From Hyaloscypha bicolor E (taxonomy: Eukaryota; Ascomycota; Leotiomycetes; Helotiales; Hyaloscyphaceae), in NCBI RefSeq assembly GCF_002865645.1, contig NW_020194620.1:503353-567352 (forward strand): a stretch of 64,000 nt of DNA, in the 5' to 3' direction. The position numbers were made by a program, and so were the translations under genes. Each line of letters begins with the position of its first letter. Position 1 is the first letter of the stretch. Shown piece after piece: positions 1 to 11,141 of this stretch. Below the pieces are notes generated by a model that saw only the letters and a list, made by a program, of their open reading frames with translations, did not search any database and was not told the origin of the DNA.

Positions 1-105
1 AGCCCTGATGATCAGTTTTTAGGGTATTCGTTCAGGATGCAGACTTCCTGAAGCGCTTTTTTACATTGTCGAATGTGTATTTGCAGATAATATGGAAACC
101 AGCAC

Positions 106-3065
106 CTACAGGCTATCCCAGCCTGCAATCCTCCTCTCCTTTTCTGAGAATGAATCTATCCCTCGCAAAAATGAATCATGCCGCCTCTCTGTCAGTCTGC
201 GAATGGAGTCCTGGCGCCTATCATTTGCATCTCCCTGCTGGATCTGAAAATTCAACTTGCGTTGCTGCTCTCGGACGAACTCAAGGCTCCTTTGTTGCTG
301 CTCTCTAGCCATCTGGGCTTGTACCGCAGCATATCGTCTCTTTTCCTCAGCCTGACGTCGAAGTTTTTCACGAGCTGTATCATGACGAAAAGCCCACTGT
401 CTATCTTCTGCTTCGTACTCTTTCCTGCGCTTCTGTCGAGAGCCGGGTGGTAGTGAATTGATATCTGCCTCTCGATCGTAGCTTCGTTGCTCCTCGGCCA
501 ATCGAATCCTCGGATGTGCACCTGTATAGCCTGCTGGCTGCACCACGATCTCTTGCGCATTGAACCGGTCTACCCCTTTGTTCCCAATTATCTCAGCTAG
601 GAGTCCATCTTGCATCTCAACAGGCGAGGAACTTAGGCCATGTCGAATGTACATAGTAGGCGAGTAAGAGTATCTGAATTGATCGACTGATACTGCCAAT
701 AACAAATCCCCTTCAATCAGTGGCTGTTTCATGCCGACTTTTAATAGGGCTTTCACAAGTGTTATCGGGGCAGGGTTGTTGAGTGCCATGAAGAAGTCTT
801 CGTCGGTCAATTTGCCTGTCAATTTGCCTTTGGTGAGAGTGCGAAGGGTGTCTTCGATCTTTGATAATCCCGCATTCCCGTCACACTTTAGCAGCATTTC
901 CTCCAACGCCGTTCGATGATCATGATCTTTGTTGGTGCTTCTGGAGTCGACAGTATGTCCTTTCTTAATCAAAGCCTTGACGACATCATCGTGAAGTTCT
1001 CTAGCAGCTTCGTTCAAACTCCCGTCGTCCACTGGAGCTCCGGCCTGAAGGAGCGCCTTGACAGAAGAGAGGTCTCCATTCCTAGAAGCGTAGAAGAGCG
1101 CCGAGCGCTCCAGAAAGTCTTTAGAGGAGGGTTTAGCTTGCTTTTCAAGCAACTTGGCAACAATCTTTTTCCTTTGATATTTTGCCGCAAGTATCAACGG
1201 TGTTATCATCGATTTCCGTGTCTGGAAATTGACGTTTCCTGGTTGAGGTTCATTAGAAACTGTAAAAGCATGCCAGAGTTGTCGAAGCGGATACACGTAC
1301 CTTTTTCGATCAGAAGATCAATCACATCGGACCCGATTTGTTTGTCGGCTTCAACGTGACCTAATTGACAGAGAGCGAATATCAATGGAGTAATACTATC
1401 AACGTCATCCGAATACTCTTCGGAGGGATAATAATCGATCTCGGCGTCCACAGAGCAACCTGCTTTCAGCAGACTGTATACTAATTTTCGTGACTTGGGG
1501 TATAGTTGTAGACACACAAAGAGGTGGGGGAAATATCCATCTGGCACTTCTTGACCAACGGGAGGTTCTGATTTGCTTGGTTTGAATTGGTCAATTAAAG
1601 CAAGTAGTAAACTCTCGTCGTTTCTCGCAAGGATTGCCACAGCAAAGGCAAACGATTTGGTCCCCGGGCTTGCTCGAGCCAGAAGTTGACCAAGAATTTC
1701 GATATTCCCGCAATCGGCTGCAGTTCGAAGAATCTCCCCCTCCTCGAAATTGACATCAAGCTCTGCATTGACTAGAGTCTGAATGAAACCATCGGGTTTG
1801 GGGGCATTCCCTTCTATTCTAGCATAGAGAGCCAGACACAAAGCCAAGTGAACACTTTCCCCGCTTGCTCCCCATTCAAGCAGACAATGAAGGCGCCAGA
1901 GATCTTCATCGCAGAAATTTGATCCTAATGGTATGCTGTCCAGAACAATGTTGAATGTCGTTCCGAGAGTGGAGTGAACCAGAAGCTCTGCTGCGTCTCT
2001 GTAGGAGTCGTGGCGTGTCAGGTCTGTGTTCTTCAGAGTCCTACAAAACGCAGCGTCGACTTCTGGACAGTATGAACTGATCGGGAGTAAGCCTCCCACT
2101 ACTTCCAGAGTCTTCGGGGGTATCCAATCAGCACTACTTGAGCACCGTTGAAGTAAATCTGCTAACACCGTGCCGCAACTCGATTTCTCTATCCTCGACT
2201 TCGAATTTTTGAGAAGTGCAAGGAATTTGTCACAAGCTTCAACCACACCCTTGGATGTCTCTTCGAGTAAAATGGAATCACGAAGCCCCTGAGGCAGCTC
2301 ATCAAATGACTGGAATGAAGGGTGTTGCGAATTTGACTGAATTGAAAGCGAGTGTTCGAGAAGGACCTGAGAAATCATCGTGTGACCAGCCTCTGCAGCT
2401 TTTTTCTTGGCCTTTGGTATTGTGGAATTGACGTCCCCATTGCCTCCTTTCAGAAGAACAAGGACCAACCTGAGATACAGCGACTCTGACTTGTTCTGGG
2501 CTGCGAGTTCGACCGTTGTCATGAGGGCTTCTGATGCGTTAAGCCAGAGTCCTCGGTTAGGTGAAGCTGCGATCTGGAGACATCTCTCCGCTTTAGCGAC
2601 CATATTGTTCTGAACGGCAAAGTCGAATGCTTCGTTCAGCGCTATTTGATCAGCCTTTTCGATGAGCAGCTTCCAACTAATGAAGGGGAAATCTCGGCTT
2701 TCCGTGGCCCGCTGCACAATGTCGGTGCGTTGACTTTCCTTCCTGCCAAATATTTTCTCACGAACAGAATAATTGATATCGTGCCCATAGCCAAGTAAAG
2801 CACTGATGAGACCAGGAGACATAGTCTGTGGGGTTTCAAGGCATTCGAGCAAAACTGCGTTGACGTCGTCGTTTTTGAAATCGTCATTCCTCTTTTTCGA
2901 CTTTCCTTGATCACTTCGATATTTTCGCAAGAGAGCAACAGCCATGCTCTTTTCAGGATCATCATCACTCGAGGAACTGAAATTAGAAGGAGTGGACGAA
3001 GCGAGCGAGAGCCTTGACTCTGGACGCAGCCTGTAGAAAGGCTTTTTGCTCTTCAGAAAAGACAT
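106..3065 (-). CDS. Ankyrin-repeat protein with charged C-terminal tail
   Basis: Two exons on the minus strand, 3065-1301 and 1238-106, joined by a 62-nt intron (1300-1239, donor GTACGT, branch-like CTAAT, acceptor CCAG). This is the only acceptor tried that keeps the second frame open, giving about 965 aa. Degenerate ankyrin units are visible near the splice (TPLIFALCQLGH...DVIDLLIEKG) and just after it (TPLILAAKYQRKKIVAKLLEK, then SALFYASRNGDLSSVKALLQAGA). Most of the N-terminal half is helical repeat-like and probably holds diverged ankyrin units. The last 130 residues are rich in R, E and Q and look like a coiled coil. There is no signal peptide or membrane segment. Ankyrin proteins are protein-interaction scaffolds; nothing here identifies a partner or pathway. 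The start is the first ATG of the long frame. Confidence 0.8.
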
Positions 3066-4262
3066 TACTAAGCGATTTAGTCCTGGTTTGTTTTGGTGTC
3101 TATTTTATTCCTGTTCATATGTGAGCCTTGTGCGACGGAGAACAAGCAAATCACGAATGATAGTTCTAACCTCAAATATGGTGTAGTAATTCTCTGAAGA
3201 CCAGGAGATCTGAATCCAGACATATTTCACATCCGTACCATTTCAGGACGTCGTAAACAGATGATCGGTCAAGCGGGCTGACCGAGCGCTGCGTCTTGTC
3301 ATGTCAAGTTGTCAGGATCTCTGATCGCCCCACTAGATCGAGCCCGCCATTTACAGAGCCTCACATCCTTTGAGCGTTGTCCTTTCCCAGAGTTGCCCAA
3401 CCATGTGCTGCTCATTTCCACCGGCATCGCGATGAAACAAGGCGAGCGAGGCAGAGGCGCAAGTAATAGGGGCTCAAGCGTGGGGACTCGTTGAAGAAGA
3501 TGCTTGAAAACGTGGCTGAAAACGTGGCTGAAAACTAAAATAGCTGGAGAATGGAGAGAGAGGCTCCGAACTCCTCGTGGGAGCCAGAGCTAACCTCATA
3601 TGGACTAGCGTCTCAGGCTGTCCAAATTACTTTTCTCGAACCCGGAGGGTTCATCCTCCTCACCCCGCACACGCTCCGCGTTCAACCCCAATCATATCCC
3701 TACCATACATCCATTCTGAAATCTGATGGCTGTCGATCTCAATGTTCGCGGATACATTGCCTGTCTCAGCGACTGGGACGGGAACTTTGTGACGGCTACC
3801 CTGCAGGCCTCTCCAAATCCCAACATGGAAGCTGACGACTTCTATCTCCATATGCATGACACCCATGTGTGAGTAGGCTGTATCTGGACACCGAGATGCC
3901 GTTACGCGCCCAGTTCGTGTTGCAACAGGCATCGAAAGTCCCCGTCGAGGGAACCCACTGTCCATTCTGAACCGGCAGGGAGACCGCTGGATCATTCTAG
4001 AACGCTTCGAGTTCATGCTCCCCTTTCTCCTTTGCGCCACTGTTCCGGAACAAGGGATCACGAATTGGGCCCGGTATCAGCGGCCTTTCCTCACTAGTTT
4101 CTCATTGAGCCTCATCTAAAGCTGTCCTCGAGCAAGACCATTCTGCCCAAATCCACCAGCTCAAAATCAACCTCAATCTAGGAAATCGCACTATACGTTT
4201 TCAACGACTTACAAAGCTCCCCTTGTATCGTCCTCACAAAGTACAAATCGCATCCAAGAAAG
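3066..4262. other. Intergenic region with possible decayed coding remnant
   Basis: This is the shared 5' region of the ankyrin gene (left, minus) and the acidic-repeat gene (right, plus). Protein-like stretches occur on the plus strand in different frames. One runs from an ATG at about 3728 (MAVDLNVRGYIACLSDWDGN...) to a stop near 3870. Another covers about 3876-3970 (LYLDTEMPLRAQFVLQQ...), and a third about 3935-4120 (NRQGDRWIILERFEFMLP...). They cannot be joined into one reading frame with consensus introns, so they may be a broken gene. I do not recognise the protein. Confidence 0.25.
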
Positions 4263-7200
4263 ATGGACCGCAGAAGCTCACCTCGTCCGCCCCCGAGCAG
4301 AAGCTTCGGTACCAGAACAAGTAGCCTCGTATGCTCTAATGTACCAACCTTGGAAACGCCTTCAATTCGAAACCCTACTCAATTGATTGAGCATCATTCA
4401 GCACGCCCTTCACGCGAACCGGATTCCATGTCCTCCTGCTCCAACAACATGTCTCCTACTTTAGCCTTTACACCCAATCGTAAAGCTACTATGAGAGAAT
4501 TTGCGGTCAATACAGTCACACACCTCAATTCAAAACTGACTGGCCACGGATATGCTTGCCCACACTTTCCAAAATTCAGAAGCCGAGAATACCCAAGTTG
4601 TCTTGGATTCTTCCACGAGAATGATAAGGAAAAGATCGTTTATATTGAGCTCGCCAAATTATGTGAGAACTGTTTCTCTGAGGTTGTTCAAGAAGATTAC
4701 AATGTTTGGATATGCGGGAATAGTCGGTTCCCCCGGAATATCTCCGGGAAATTCAATGGAACGGTGCCAAAGGAACACAGTATCTGGAATGTACCCGATT
4801 CCTCCAAAGGACTTTATCGGGAATTTATCCAAGCAGGGACACCTCTTCGGAAGGGGGCTTCCATGGGACCTCCTGAGAAGGAATTAACAGCACGAGGTCG
4901 CTTCAATCTTCCTACTGCCATACAAATGCCGCAGGACACTTCAGCAGAAGATGTATGGGCGTGGCTGAAGAAGAGTGGGAAACCATTCTATATTGAACAA
5001 CTGCACCTGGTCAAGAGGTGGACTCCTTGGACGGAGAAAATGGCCATGGAGGATTTTGGAATTGCAATAAAGCATGGGAATAGCTACCAGCCTTCTTTCT
5101 CAACCAAATTCAAACCCAGTTCCAAACCAGCTAAGAAGAAAGACTTTCTTTCGGGCATTGCAGCAGATACTCAGTCTCTTCCAGCTTCGCCAGGTCTTTT
5201 CGAGAAAAGGCCTAAAGCAACACCAAAGGGCATTGGCAACAGTTCGATGAAGGCCAGCACCGGAGATCCTCCGAAGAAATCAAGCAAGAAATCCAGTCCG
5301 AACACTGATGAGGCTGCAATGAAGCCACAAGTCTCTGCCGCAAAACCCTCCAAAGCAGAAGCCAGATCCTCCCCAAGATCAATAGTTGAGGAATTCGGGA
5401 CAATTGAAGCTTCTACTGGTAGTGCGTTCGCTACAAAGGAGTTGGATCCAATTGCAGGTTACAGCCATGAAAGACGCCCCGCCAGAGAGGCTTTGCGGAA
5501 CGTGAAGCCGGGCGCAAAACAGGAAGGAGGGACTATGCCCGGTAGACTCGACGAACCCCTTGACGACGTCTCTTTGACGGATATGGAGATTCGTGCTCAA
5601 GTCGCTGACTTCCCTGAGCCCAGACCCAGAAACGGCGGAACCGGATCAAGATCAGGAAAGAAAGCACCTTCAATCGCCTCGAGTCTCAAGAGCCAACGTC
5701 CGTTTCTACCTCCAAAGCCACAATCCCGAAAATCAGATCTACAGCTTACTGCTGTAGGAGGGAGTTCAGCCCAGGTCGGGGTGTTTGTAGAAAGATATGG
5801 GATCATTCCATCGATCCCGCTTGGTAGCCCTGACAATTTTGCACGACCACACAGTGATGCTGGATCTGAACCAATTGGAATCATCCAGAGTCCACTCATC
5901 TTCCAACACCTTCTCCGGACTTACGACGCACATCAAAAGCGAGGCCAAAATTACCAACACCAGCAAGGTTCTCCTCAGTTCCCTTGCTATGGGGAAGACC
6001 CTGTTCAAGAATACGAGTATGGCAACGGGAGTAACCTATCAGACCAAAATGAGTCAGAAAACAGTTCTTTACGAGGACAAAGCAAACTTATAGAAAGCCC
6101 ATCCGAAGCGCCGCTTCATCAAGTCATGCAGACTCGCAGCATTGCAAACACCCAAGCCCCCGCAACACCACATCAACCTGTCCTCCACCCACGTGCTACT
6201 CATCAATCAATACACCGCGGTCAGACCTTTGGCGGCCCCTTTCCCGACATGCAAGGAGTATCACCATCGTCAAATGCATACGAAGAGCAAAGTCATGCTC
6301 TTGAGAACCAACATTCTCGGAGCTATAATGTCCAGGCACCCGGACTTCCAATGATGTCGCCTCCGACAAGGTCATCGACTGGAAATTTTGTGCGACCCAT
6401 GACGAAATCGAATATGAATGCTACCAGATGGGACAGTCTTGCACAGTCAGGTGTTCTCCGAGATACCCAGACCAAACGTGTACCTCCTTGCACATCTCAG
6501 CCCGACGTTCCGAGCAAAGGCGGCAGCACTCCAGGTACTTCTTCGATTGCCCAGGAATACCACAAAACACAGACGAATCTAAATTCTAAGGCGACCAGGA
6601 GGCCAAACGTGGAAGCACCTTTCGATGAGGAGGCTACAACGACCACGAAACGGAAGAACTTGAAGGCCGCCCAAAGGTCAAAAGCGCCAAAGCCATCTCA
6701 CAACGAGGAGGGCCAAACGGTCACGAACCAAAACACTGCCGCGAAGGGAAGCAAGACGAAAACGAAAAAACCCGGTCCGGAGCGGGTACCAACTGCGGCA
6801 TCAAATCAAAAGCAAAAGAAAGGCTCGAGCCAAGATTTGGACCCGCCTAATACCACATCGCAAAGCACTTCAAAACGGCCGAACAAAACAACCAATACAG
6901 CCCAACCAGCTCGAAGAGACAACGCTCCTCACCTCAGGTCCGCAGCATCAGATAATCGCCGCAAAACTCAGCATACCAACCCACCTCATGACAAACCAAA
7001 GCCCTTGAATGAGAAAAAGGCTGCGGGCCACTCCGGTGGAAAGGGGAAGGCCCGCGGCTCGAAACCCAGGACATCAGATAAACCGCATGCTAAGAAGCCG
7101 CATGACAGCACGTCAAAACATACGCCGAAGCCTTCCCATGAGAAACAAGGTGCAGGCCACACTAGTCGAAGAGGCGATGCTCACGGTTCAAAATCACCAA

Positions 7201-7994
7201 AAAATCGCCACGAATCCCCAAACCACAAAGCAGAGGGCAATCGCACCGAGAGAGATACCACTGACGACGACGACGATGACGATGACGACGACGGCCCGTA
7301 TGCGGATCAGAGCGAGCCAGATCAAGGCGATTCCGATAATCAGAGTGAACTGGATCAGAATGAACCCGATCAGAGCGAGTCAGGCCAGAGTGAAGCCAAT
7401 GATCAGAGTGAGCCAGACCAGAGTGAGCCCGATGATGAGAGTGAGCCCGATGATCAAAACGAACCCGATCAGAGTGAGCCAGATCAGAGCGATCCAGATG
7501 ATCAGAGCGAACCCGATCAGAGTGAGCCAGATCAAGATCAGAGTGAACCCGATGATGAGAGTGAGCCGGATCAAAGTGAGCCAGATCAGAGTGAGCCCGA
7601 GGATCAGAGCGAACCCGATCAGAGTGAGCCAGATCAGAGTGAACCCGATGATCAGAGTGATCCAGATCAGAGTGAACCCGATGATCAGAGTGATCCAGAT
7701 GATCAAAGCGAACCCGATCAGAGCGAGCCGGATCAGACAGAGCCAGATCAGAGTGAGCCCGAGGATCAGAGCGAACCCGATGATCAAAGCGAACCCGATC
7801 AGAGTGAGCCAGATCAGAGTGAGCCAGATCAGAGTGAACCCGATGATCAGAGCGATCCAGATAATCAAAGTGAACCTGATCAGAGTGAGCCAGATGATCA
7901 AAGTGAGCCAGACCAGAGCGATCCCAGTGAAGGTCAGAGTGAGCCAGACCAGACTGAACCCGATGATCAGAGTGAGGACGAAGATGCAAACTAG
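4263..7994 (+). CDS. Unknown protein with long acidic DQSEP-type repeat tail
   Basis: Single-exon ORF of 1243 aa. Residues about 80-170 are the only globular-looking part: TVTHLNSKLTGHGYACPHF, then further Cys residues in PSCLGF and LCENCF, and an aromatic-rich stretch. Four to five Cys here could bind a metal, but I recognise no family. Residues about 280-1000 are low-complexity, rich in K, S, P and Q, probably disordered and plausibly nuclear. From about residue 1016 (base 7308) the protein becomes an acidic repeat of five-residue units such as DQSEP, some expanded to DDQSEP. The TAG stop at 7992-7994 falls in repeat register and is followed by 27 more open codons of the same composition (see findings). 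The start is the first ATG of the frame. Function unknown. Confidence 0.75.
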   Translation: MDRRSSPRPPPSRSFGTRTSSLVCSNVPTLETPSIRNPTQLIEHHSARPSREPDSMSSCSNNMSPTLAFTPNRKATMREFAVNTVTHLNSKLTGHGYACPHFPKFRSREYPSCLGFFHENDKEKIVYIELAKLCENCFSEVVQEDYNVWICGNSRFPRNISGKFNGTVPKEHSIWNVPDSSKGLYREFIQAGTPLRKGASMGPPEKELTARGRFNLPTAIQMPQDTSAEDVWAWLKKSGKPFYIEQLHLVKRWTPWTEKMAMEDFGIAIKHGNSYQPSFSTKFKPSSKPAKKKDFLSGIAADTQSLPASPGLFEKRPKATPKGIGNSSMKASTGDPPKKSSKKSSPNTDEAAMKPQVSAAKPSKAEARSSPRSIVEEFGTIEASTGSAFATKELDPIAGYSHERRPAREALRNVKPGAKQEGGTMPGRLDEPLDDVSLTDMEIRAQVADFPEPRPRNGGTGSRSGKKAPSIASSLKSQRPFLPPKPQSRKSDLQLTAVGGSSAQVGVFVERYGIIPSIPLGSPDNFARPHSDAGSEPIGIIQSPLIFQHLLRTYDAHQKRGQNYQHQQGSPQFPCYGEDPVQEYEYGNGSNLSDQNESENSSLRGQSKLIESPSEAPLHQVMQTRSIANTQAPATPHQPVLHPRATHQSIHRGQTFGGPFPDMQGVSPSSNAYEEQSHALENQHSRSYNVQAPGLPMMSPPTRSSTGNFVRPMTKSNMNATRWDSLAQSGVLRDTQTKRVPPCTSQPDVPSKGGSTPGTSSIAQEYHKTQTNLNSKATRRPNVEAPFDEEATTTTKRKNLKAAQRSKAPKPSHNEEGQTVTNQNTAAKGSKTKTKKPGPERVPTAASNQKQKKGSSQDLDPPNTTSQSTSKRPNKTTNTAQPARRDNAPHLRSAASDNRRKTQHTNPPHDKPKPLNEKKAAGHSGGKGKARGSKPRTSDKPHAKKPHDSTSKHTPKPSHEKQGAGHTSRRGDAHGSKSPKNRHESPNHKAEGNRTERDTTDDDDDDDDDDGPYADQSEPDQGDSDNQSELDQNEPDQSESGQSEANDQSEPDQSEPDDESEPDDQNEPDQSEPDQSDPDDQSEPDQSEPDQDQSEPDDESEPDQSEPDQSEPEDQSEPDQSEPDQSEPDDQSDPDQSEPDDQSDPDDQSEPDQSEPDQTEPDQSEPEDQSEPDDQSEPDQSEPDQSEPDQSEPDDQSDPDNQSEPDQSEPDDQSEPDQSDPSEGQSEPDQTEPDDQSEDEDAN
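7300..7985 (+). repeat. 15-bp coding minisatellite
   Basis: Tandem units of 15 nt (consensus GATCAGAGTGAGCCA), with some 18-nt units carrying an extra GAT, encode DQSEP and DDQSEP. Because every unit is a multiple of three and contains no stop in several phases, at least one other plus frame and two minus frames also stay open across the array. Those overlapping ORFs are a by-product of the repeat. Confidence 0.9.
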
Positions 7995-9204
7995 AGTGAC
8001 GTTGAGAATGGTAGCAATGGGGGGAGCAATAGTGCGCGAAGTGAGGACGACGAGGGTAGTAGGAACGAAGCTAGATGATGAGATCAACAGATACGCAGGT
8101 ACCGGCAGAGGCAACATCAAGACAATACACGATGTATAGAATTCTGTTTATACACGTGGACAGTTCAATTAGCACAATGTCTAGAATTTTGGACAATTTG
8201 CGGTGGTAGACTCGCTATCTAAAGAATAGAACTCCTCATTGAGCCTCTCGTAATGCCTAATTTTCCGAAGGAATACAACCCTTTGCAGCAACCACCCACT
8301 TGACTGCGAGGGCTTCCGCCAATCTCGCCTATTCCCTTCGAAATACTGTAGATTTAGGGACTAAACGGGCGATAGAGGCGGGAACCTCGCGATTGCATTA
8401 TAGCGGTACCCTGAGCTTCTACATTATGCATCCGAACAATGCCCTCAGCGGCGGAGGCAAGTCCATGGAAAGATGGCAAGGAGTGCCAAATATGCGGCTC
8501 AAAGTTCCAATTTCGCCCCCGCCCCAGCCGCCTCCTGTGCCACGTTTCTCCTGACTCATGAATAAGATTGGGAATTTGGGAGGACCGAAGGCCGTGCCCT
8601 AAGGAAACGGTTTCCTCCTTCTCATGCAGGAGGCTGCAGAAGTTTCAGGCATCGTGTGGGTGTGTGGCCCGGAAAAACACCCCGAAGAAGCGCCTAGGTT
8701 GAGGCTGACTTTGGACTGGAACAAGCTTCTATGCAAGCCATCACCCGGAGTCGACCCAACCCCAGACATACAGGGTAGCATCCAATATTAAGGACATTCC
8801 CAGAATCAAGTTGGCAACCCAATCGCAAAATCGAAATTCATGGCTGTGCACAACTCGTCAAAACCGACCCCTTCCCGATTCCCTCACCGAGCAGGCCGCA
8901 TATACTTTGACCTGATCTCACATTCAGAACACCCACCGGCAGTCAAACCTCATTTGGACGCTCCGATACAGGATGTGACCGTTGGCAGGACCGTTGAGCG
9001 GCTGCAAAGGGGCAGAGTGTGCAAAGCACTAAGGCGCAAGTTTAAATTTCATTTCAAGTTATAAAGTCCCTCGCTTGTATGTCGTTTTCCTAATGAATTG
9101 GAGTTTATTTTACCAACTGTTTACTATCGTTAATTTCCATACCAACTATCTACTGTCTTTTTATATTGGTCTAGGTTAGCACCAAATACACTTACTACTT
9201 CGAC
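7995..9204. other. Intergenic, no supported gene
   Basis: The first 81 bases (7995-8075) continue the upstream reading frame after its TAG up to a TGA at 8076-8078. The rest contains only short ORFs without recognisable composition. An AT-rich stretch around 9080-9200 precedes the next gene. Confidence 0.6.
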
Positions 9205-10512
9205 ATGCCTCCCTTCCTTTTGCTGTTGGTTTCTCTTCTCAGCATTGGAGCAGCCCTTCCGTGGCAAGGACCTCAGCAAACGCAAACAGCAACGTATACT
9301 GCCAATTTGGCTCCTGCGCCTACGAGCAATGCCAATGAAGACATCTCGATCCTTGAATTAAAACTTCGCGACATCTACCCCGTTAGTGTATGCGGCTGGT
9401 GAGTGGGAAATTCCAAGAAGAAAGAACGTTCTAATTAGTTTAGGATTGGAGGAGATGTTGCACAACCTGCTTATTGTTCGACTCAATCATCATGTGTTTG
9501 GAACTCAGACGAAAGCATTGTCGGATGCTGCGCAACCTCTGGCAGCAACTGTGCATTCTATACTTCCTGCATTGATATGAACTCTCCTCAGCAAACTAGC
9601 GACAGTGAGAATGTCTACACTTGGTAAGTTGGATTTTCATCATTTGCTTGCTGCCTTTCTTCGCTAACGATCCATCTTCGCAGTAGAGGAACCTCACTTT
9701 GCTACTCAAATACTTATCCCGGGAGTTATAAGCAGTGGGGATGCGGGTCCACTAATTGGGCAACCAATATTGAGACTTCATACTCCGGGATGGCAGCAGA
9801 CATTTCCCTTCAAATTGTCACAACTGGCAACGGCGCGGGAGGCTCAACAGTAGGTTCAACGGCTGCAAGTTCGACAATTGAAACATTGGTTAGTGCCACA
9901 GAAAGCACCACTTCCACTCCTCAAGTTACTTCTCTTGCCGCGACATTAGGATCTAAAGAGTCTTCTCACACAACTGCTGGCTTCTCTACGACCTCCGCCT
10001 TCTCTAATTCATCATTATCTGCTACACCTGCCTCGCCAACAAGTCCATCAAGCAAATCATCAGTCCCAATGGCTGCAGTAGCTGCCGGGGCTATAGGAGG
10101 CATCGCTGCGATAGCCATGATCGGAGGACTGTGTCTATTCGGCAAGCGAAAAGGCTGGTTTCACCGGGGACCTGGGCATCAACACATACCCCACAGTCAC
10201 TCAACCCAGGCTTTAGCCCCAGAGCATCATGATCTCGCCATGTCGCAGACAAGAGACCATTCACTAGGAACTTCCACCCCAAGAAGCCATCACACCGGCG
10301 TGGGCGCTTTTTCAGCGGAGCCAAAGTTCGACAAGAGAGGTTTATTGATCACTGAGTCGCACGAAATGGCATCGGGATCCGGAGTCAAGAAAAGCTCTAA
10401 ACCCAAGAGTAGCCCATCGTCGGTATCAGGAGCGAAGAAGAGTTTGAAGACCAATGTTGGTTCAGCTTCAGATTCGAGGGTGAAGAAGACTTCCAGACAA
10501 AGGGCGGGTTGA
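9205..10512 (+). CDS. Secreted/type I membrane glycoprotein with Cys-rich ectodomain
   Basis: Three exons, 9205-9398, 9444-9623 and 9684-10512, with introns of 45 and 60 nt (donors GTGAGT and GTAAGT, branch sites CTAAT and CTAAC), give 400 aa. An N-terminal signal peptide (MPPFLLLLVSLLSIGAALP) leads into an ectodomain starting CGWIGGD. It contains roughly ten Cys, including a VGCC pair, YTSCID, TCRG and QWGCGST. A Ser/Thr-rich stalk follows, then one membrane segment (MAAVAAGAIGGIAAIAMIGG) with a basic stop-transfer KRKGW, then a basic, Ser-rich cytoplasmic tail. This layout is common in fungal wall-associated sensors and surface glycoproteins. The ectodomain type occurs widely in fungi, but I cannot assign it a function. 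The intron phases reconstruct the Cys pattern without gaps, which supports the model. Confidence 0.82.
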
Positions 10513-11141
10513 TCAGCAGGAGGACAATTCAACCGCTGTGGGCCAATGGAATGGACATGACGAAGTAAGGCGTAAACGAAGAAAATAGGTAATGAGAGGG
10601 AATCAATGGGTATATCATGCAAATGGGTAGATGAATGACAAGCAGGCTTTATGAGGGAGTTCGGGGAAGAGTTTGGAGAATTTGCAATAATTATCAATTT
10701 TCCAGCACCTTAGAATCGGAAAGCTCCGGTCTGACTCTGCGGCTTTCAACATGTTTTTTTCTTTGCGAAATCATTGTATTTCTATGTGCCTTACACACAA
10801 TTTATGGAGTACTTGCGAATTTCTTTTATGCCGAGAAGCTTGATGATCTCACACTTACTTCACTGAAAGATTTCAGGTGGGGCACTATAATACCAAGCCC
10901 GACCGAGAGAGGTTGGGTGGTGATGAGCTCGTTGAGCGCAGAAACATGTGTGCCTGACAGGCTTCAGTATTCGGGCGCAATCACAGGGCTTTTGAACCAA
11001 CCCTGTGTTGCCTAATTCCGCCTCGCAGGGGTCCAAATCCCTCAGCAACCTGGTGGCTGCCTCTGAGTTGGAACGCGATGCTTCCTGATCAAAACCTGGA
11101 GGCATCGCCCTTTTTTGAATTTCCATCATCACAGTGAAAAG
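10513..11141. other. Intergenic, nothing recognised
   Basis: 3' region of the glycoprotein gene and 5' region of the membrane-protein gene, both on the plus strand. No gene-like ORF is supported. Confidence 0.5.

Noticed and set aside
7009..8139. Second long plus-strand ORF and two minus-strand ORFs over the acidic repeat
   Set aside because: They are open only because the repeat unit is a multiple of three without stops; composition is repetitive and they lack their own gene structure.
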